DNA of 64,000 nt from PALSA-278 sp963760285 (lineage in GTDB: Bacteria > Acidobacteriota > Terriglobia > Acidiferrales > UBA7541). Both the position numbers and the translations under genes were made by a program. The stretch lies in NCBI GenBank assembly GCA_963760285.1, contig CAVXCI010000001.1, forward strand, positions 930,001 to 994,000, in the 5' to 3' direction. The notes below the pieces were generated by a model. That model worked only from the letters and a program-made list of their open reading frames with translations. It searched no databases and was not told the DNA's origin. Shown here piece by piece: positions 62,775 to 64,000 of this stretch; the first letter of the stretch is position 1; each line of letters begins with the position of its first letter.

Positions 62775-63821
62775 ATGCGCTACGCCGACGCCGGAGTGGA
62801 TATTTCGCGGGCCGACCAGGCCAAGCAGCGCATTCGCTCCCTCGCCGCGCACACCTTCACCCGGGCCGTGCTGGAACCCATCGGCGGTTTTGGCGCGCTC
62901 TATAGCCTGGACAAGAAACGCTGGCGCGATCCCGTTCTGGTGGCCAGCGCCGACGGCGTTGGGACCAAGCTCAAGATCGCTTTCGCCACCGGCATTCATT
63001 CCACCGTGGGAGGCGATCTTCTCAACCACTGCGTGAACGACATTCTCACCGTGGGGGCCGAGCCGCTTTTCTTTTTGGATTATCTCGCGATGGGGCGCGT
63101 CGAGCCCGCCATGGTGGAACAAATCATCGAAGGCATGAGCCGGGCCGCGCGCCACGCCGGCTGCGCTCTGATCGGCGGCGAAACCGCGGAAATGCCCGGT
63201 TTCTACCAGCCCGGCGAATACGATCTGGCGGGGTTCATCATCGGCGCGGTGGACCGCGCGCGCCGCCTTTCGCCGCGTGGCGTGCATAAGGGCGATTTGC
63301 TCATCGGTTTACCTTCCACCGGCCTGCACACCAACGGCTATTCGCTGGCCCGCAAGCTGGTTTTCGAGGTGGCCCGGCTGAAGCCCGGCAGCTACGTCGC
63401 TGAAATCGGAAACAAAATCGGCGCGGAGCTTTTGAAGCCCCATCGCTGCTACTGGCCCGCTCTGAAACCCGCTCTCCAGAATGGCTGGCTGTCCGGACTG
63501 GCGCATATCACCGGAGGTGGCATCACCGGCAACCTGCCACGTGTTCTTCCGCGCAGCCTGCGGGCAGTGATTGAATCCAACTCCTGGCCGGTGTTGCCAA
63601 TTTTCCGCTATCTGGCGCGTCTAGGGAAAATCAAGCATGACGAGCTGCTGCGCACCTTCAACATGGGCGTGGGAATGATTCTGGTGGTCCCGCCCCGGCA
63701 TGTTCGCAAGCTGGAAGCCGAACTGAAGCGCCGCCGCGAAAAATTCTACCTCATCGGCCGCGTGGAACCTGGGGGCCCCGGCAAGGCCCGCGTCTTCTAT
63801 TCCGGCCAGCTCGAAATCTGA
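62775..63821 (+). CDS. purM: AIR synthetase (phosphoribosylformylglycinamidine cyclo-ligase)
   Basis: 348 aa from the ATG at 62775 (a TTG three bases earlier is possible). Motifs: YADAGVDISRADQAKQRIRS, VASADGVGTKLKIAFATGIH, GGDLLNHCVNDILTVGAEPL, LIGGETAEMPGFYQPGEYDL, LIGLPSTGLHTNGYSLARKL, AHITGGGITGNLPRVLPRSL and FNMGVGMILVV. It closes the imidazole ring, step 5 of purine synthesis, using ATP. It is the last recognised gene of the purQ-purL-purF-lepB-purM group, 24 bp after lepB. Confidence 0.97.
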   Translation: MRYADAGVDISRADQAKQRIRSLAAHTFTRAVLEPIGGFGALYSLDKKRWRDPVLVASADGVGTKLKIAFATGIHSTVGGDLLNHCVNDILTVGAEPLFFLDYLAMGRVEPAMVEQIIEGMSRAARHAGCALIGGETAEMPGFYQPGEYDLAGFIIGAVDRARRLSPRGVHKGDLLIGLPSTGLHTNGYSLARKLVFEVARLKPGSYVAEIGNKIGAELLKPHRCYWPALKPALQNGWLSGLAHITGGGITGNLPRVLPRSLRAVIESNSWPVLPIFRYLARLGKIKHDELLRTFNMGVGMILVVPPRHVRKLEAELKRRREKFYLIGRVEPGGPGKARVFYSGQLEI

Positions 63822-63961
63822 CGCTGCTTTCGCCCCCGGTATCGCCGATGGCGCTTTGCTGGCAGCACCGGCATGGCCGGACTCTCCCAATCAGTTTTGG
63901 CGGATGGAGAACCAGCGCCGGTTCCGTTTCCCGGCCCAGACGGATTTTCAATGTTCGCGCG

Positions 63962-64000
63962 CTAAAACTGGTTCCACAAATACTGATTGTAGACTTCGTG
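63962..64000 (-). CDS. Possible C-terminus of a gene beyond the window
   Basis: Thirteen minus-strand codons ending HEVYNQYLWNQF and a TAG at 63962 run off the right edge. The aromatic-rich end looks protein-like but the fragment is too short to identify. Confidence 0.25.
   Translation of the reverse strand, partial: HEVYNQYLWNQF

Overview
The window looks like a chromosomal segment of an Acidobacteriota bacterium (Terriglobia or Koribacter-like). The signs are a MacB-type permease of the ADOP family, PknB-like kinases fused to beta-propeller or TolB/TPR modules, a divergent pair of TIGR03803-type repeat proteins, and high GC throughout. LpxC, TonB-dependent uptake and RND efflux show a diderm (Gram-negative) envelope. 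The genus is inference; no rRNA is present.

Layout. 0-4 kb: a TonB-dependent receptor with a YfiR-like partner and a dienelactone hydrolase, all on the minus strand. 3.9-8.4 kb: a tyrosine-recombinase C-terminal scrap, a duplicated 3' half of tRNA-Val, a minus-strand cluster of three YCII/DGPF proteins, a RibD-type reductase plus the remnant of a second one, an ECF42-like sigma factor, and the intact tRNA-Val(GAC). 8.6-10.5 kb: an IS1595-family element with near-perfect inverted repeats and a membrane-protein passenger gene broken by one amber codon. 10.7-21.8 kb: two large Ser/Thr kinases, each followed by a short MITE-like repeat, then two divergent repeat proteins. 22-34.5 kb: an orphan tRNA 5' half, an EcsC protein, and a MacAB-like efflux locus (adaptor, ATPase, response regulator/PP2C phosphatase split by a frameshift, second ATPase, AlkD-like protein, permease, NtrC-type regulator, sensor kinase). 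34.5-40.5 kb: a CzcA/CusA-type tripartite metal efflux operon. 40.5-45.6 kb: infC-rpmI-rplT-pheS-pheT-zapA, complete but riddled with single-base indels. 45.8-55.2 kb: a small membrane protein, a PIG-L deacetylase, an APC permease, a TPR protein, lipA, lpxC and glmU. 55.2-57.4 kb: an accessory island of four copies of a GATTAGAAA-type repeat followed by a two-gene HEPN plus TIR/deoxyribosyltransferase-like module. 57.5-63.8 kb: purQ-purL-purF-lepB-purM.

The best candidate for an undescribed system is the HEPN / TIR-like pair at 55.7-57.4 kb. It sits between housekeeping genes next to mobile-element ends. The second is the ECF42-DGPF island: it is bounded by tRNA-Val repeats and carries two sites of the form TGTCGA-N17-CGAC, one ahead of each of its transcription segments.

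Caution: the many frameshifts in essential genes (pheT, rplT, infC, zapA, purF) suggest residual assembly errors, above all between 39.9 and 45.6 kb. Isolated frameshifts elsewhere should be read with that in mind.
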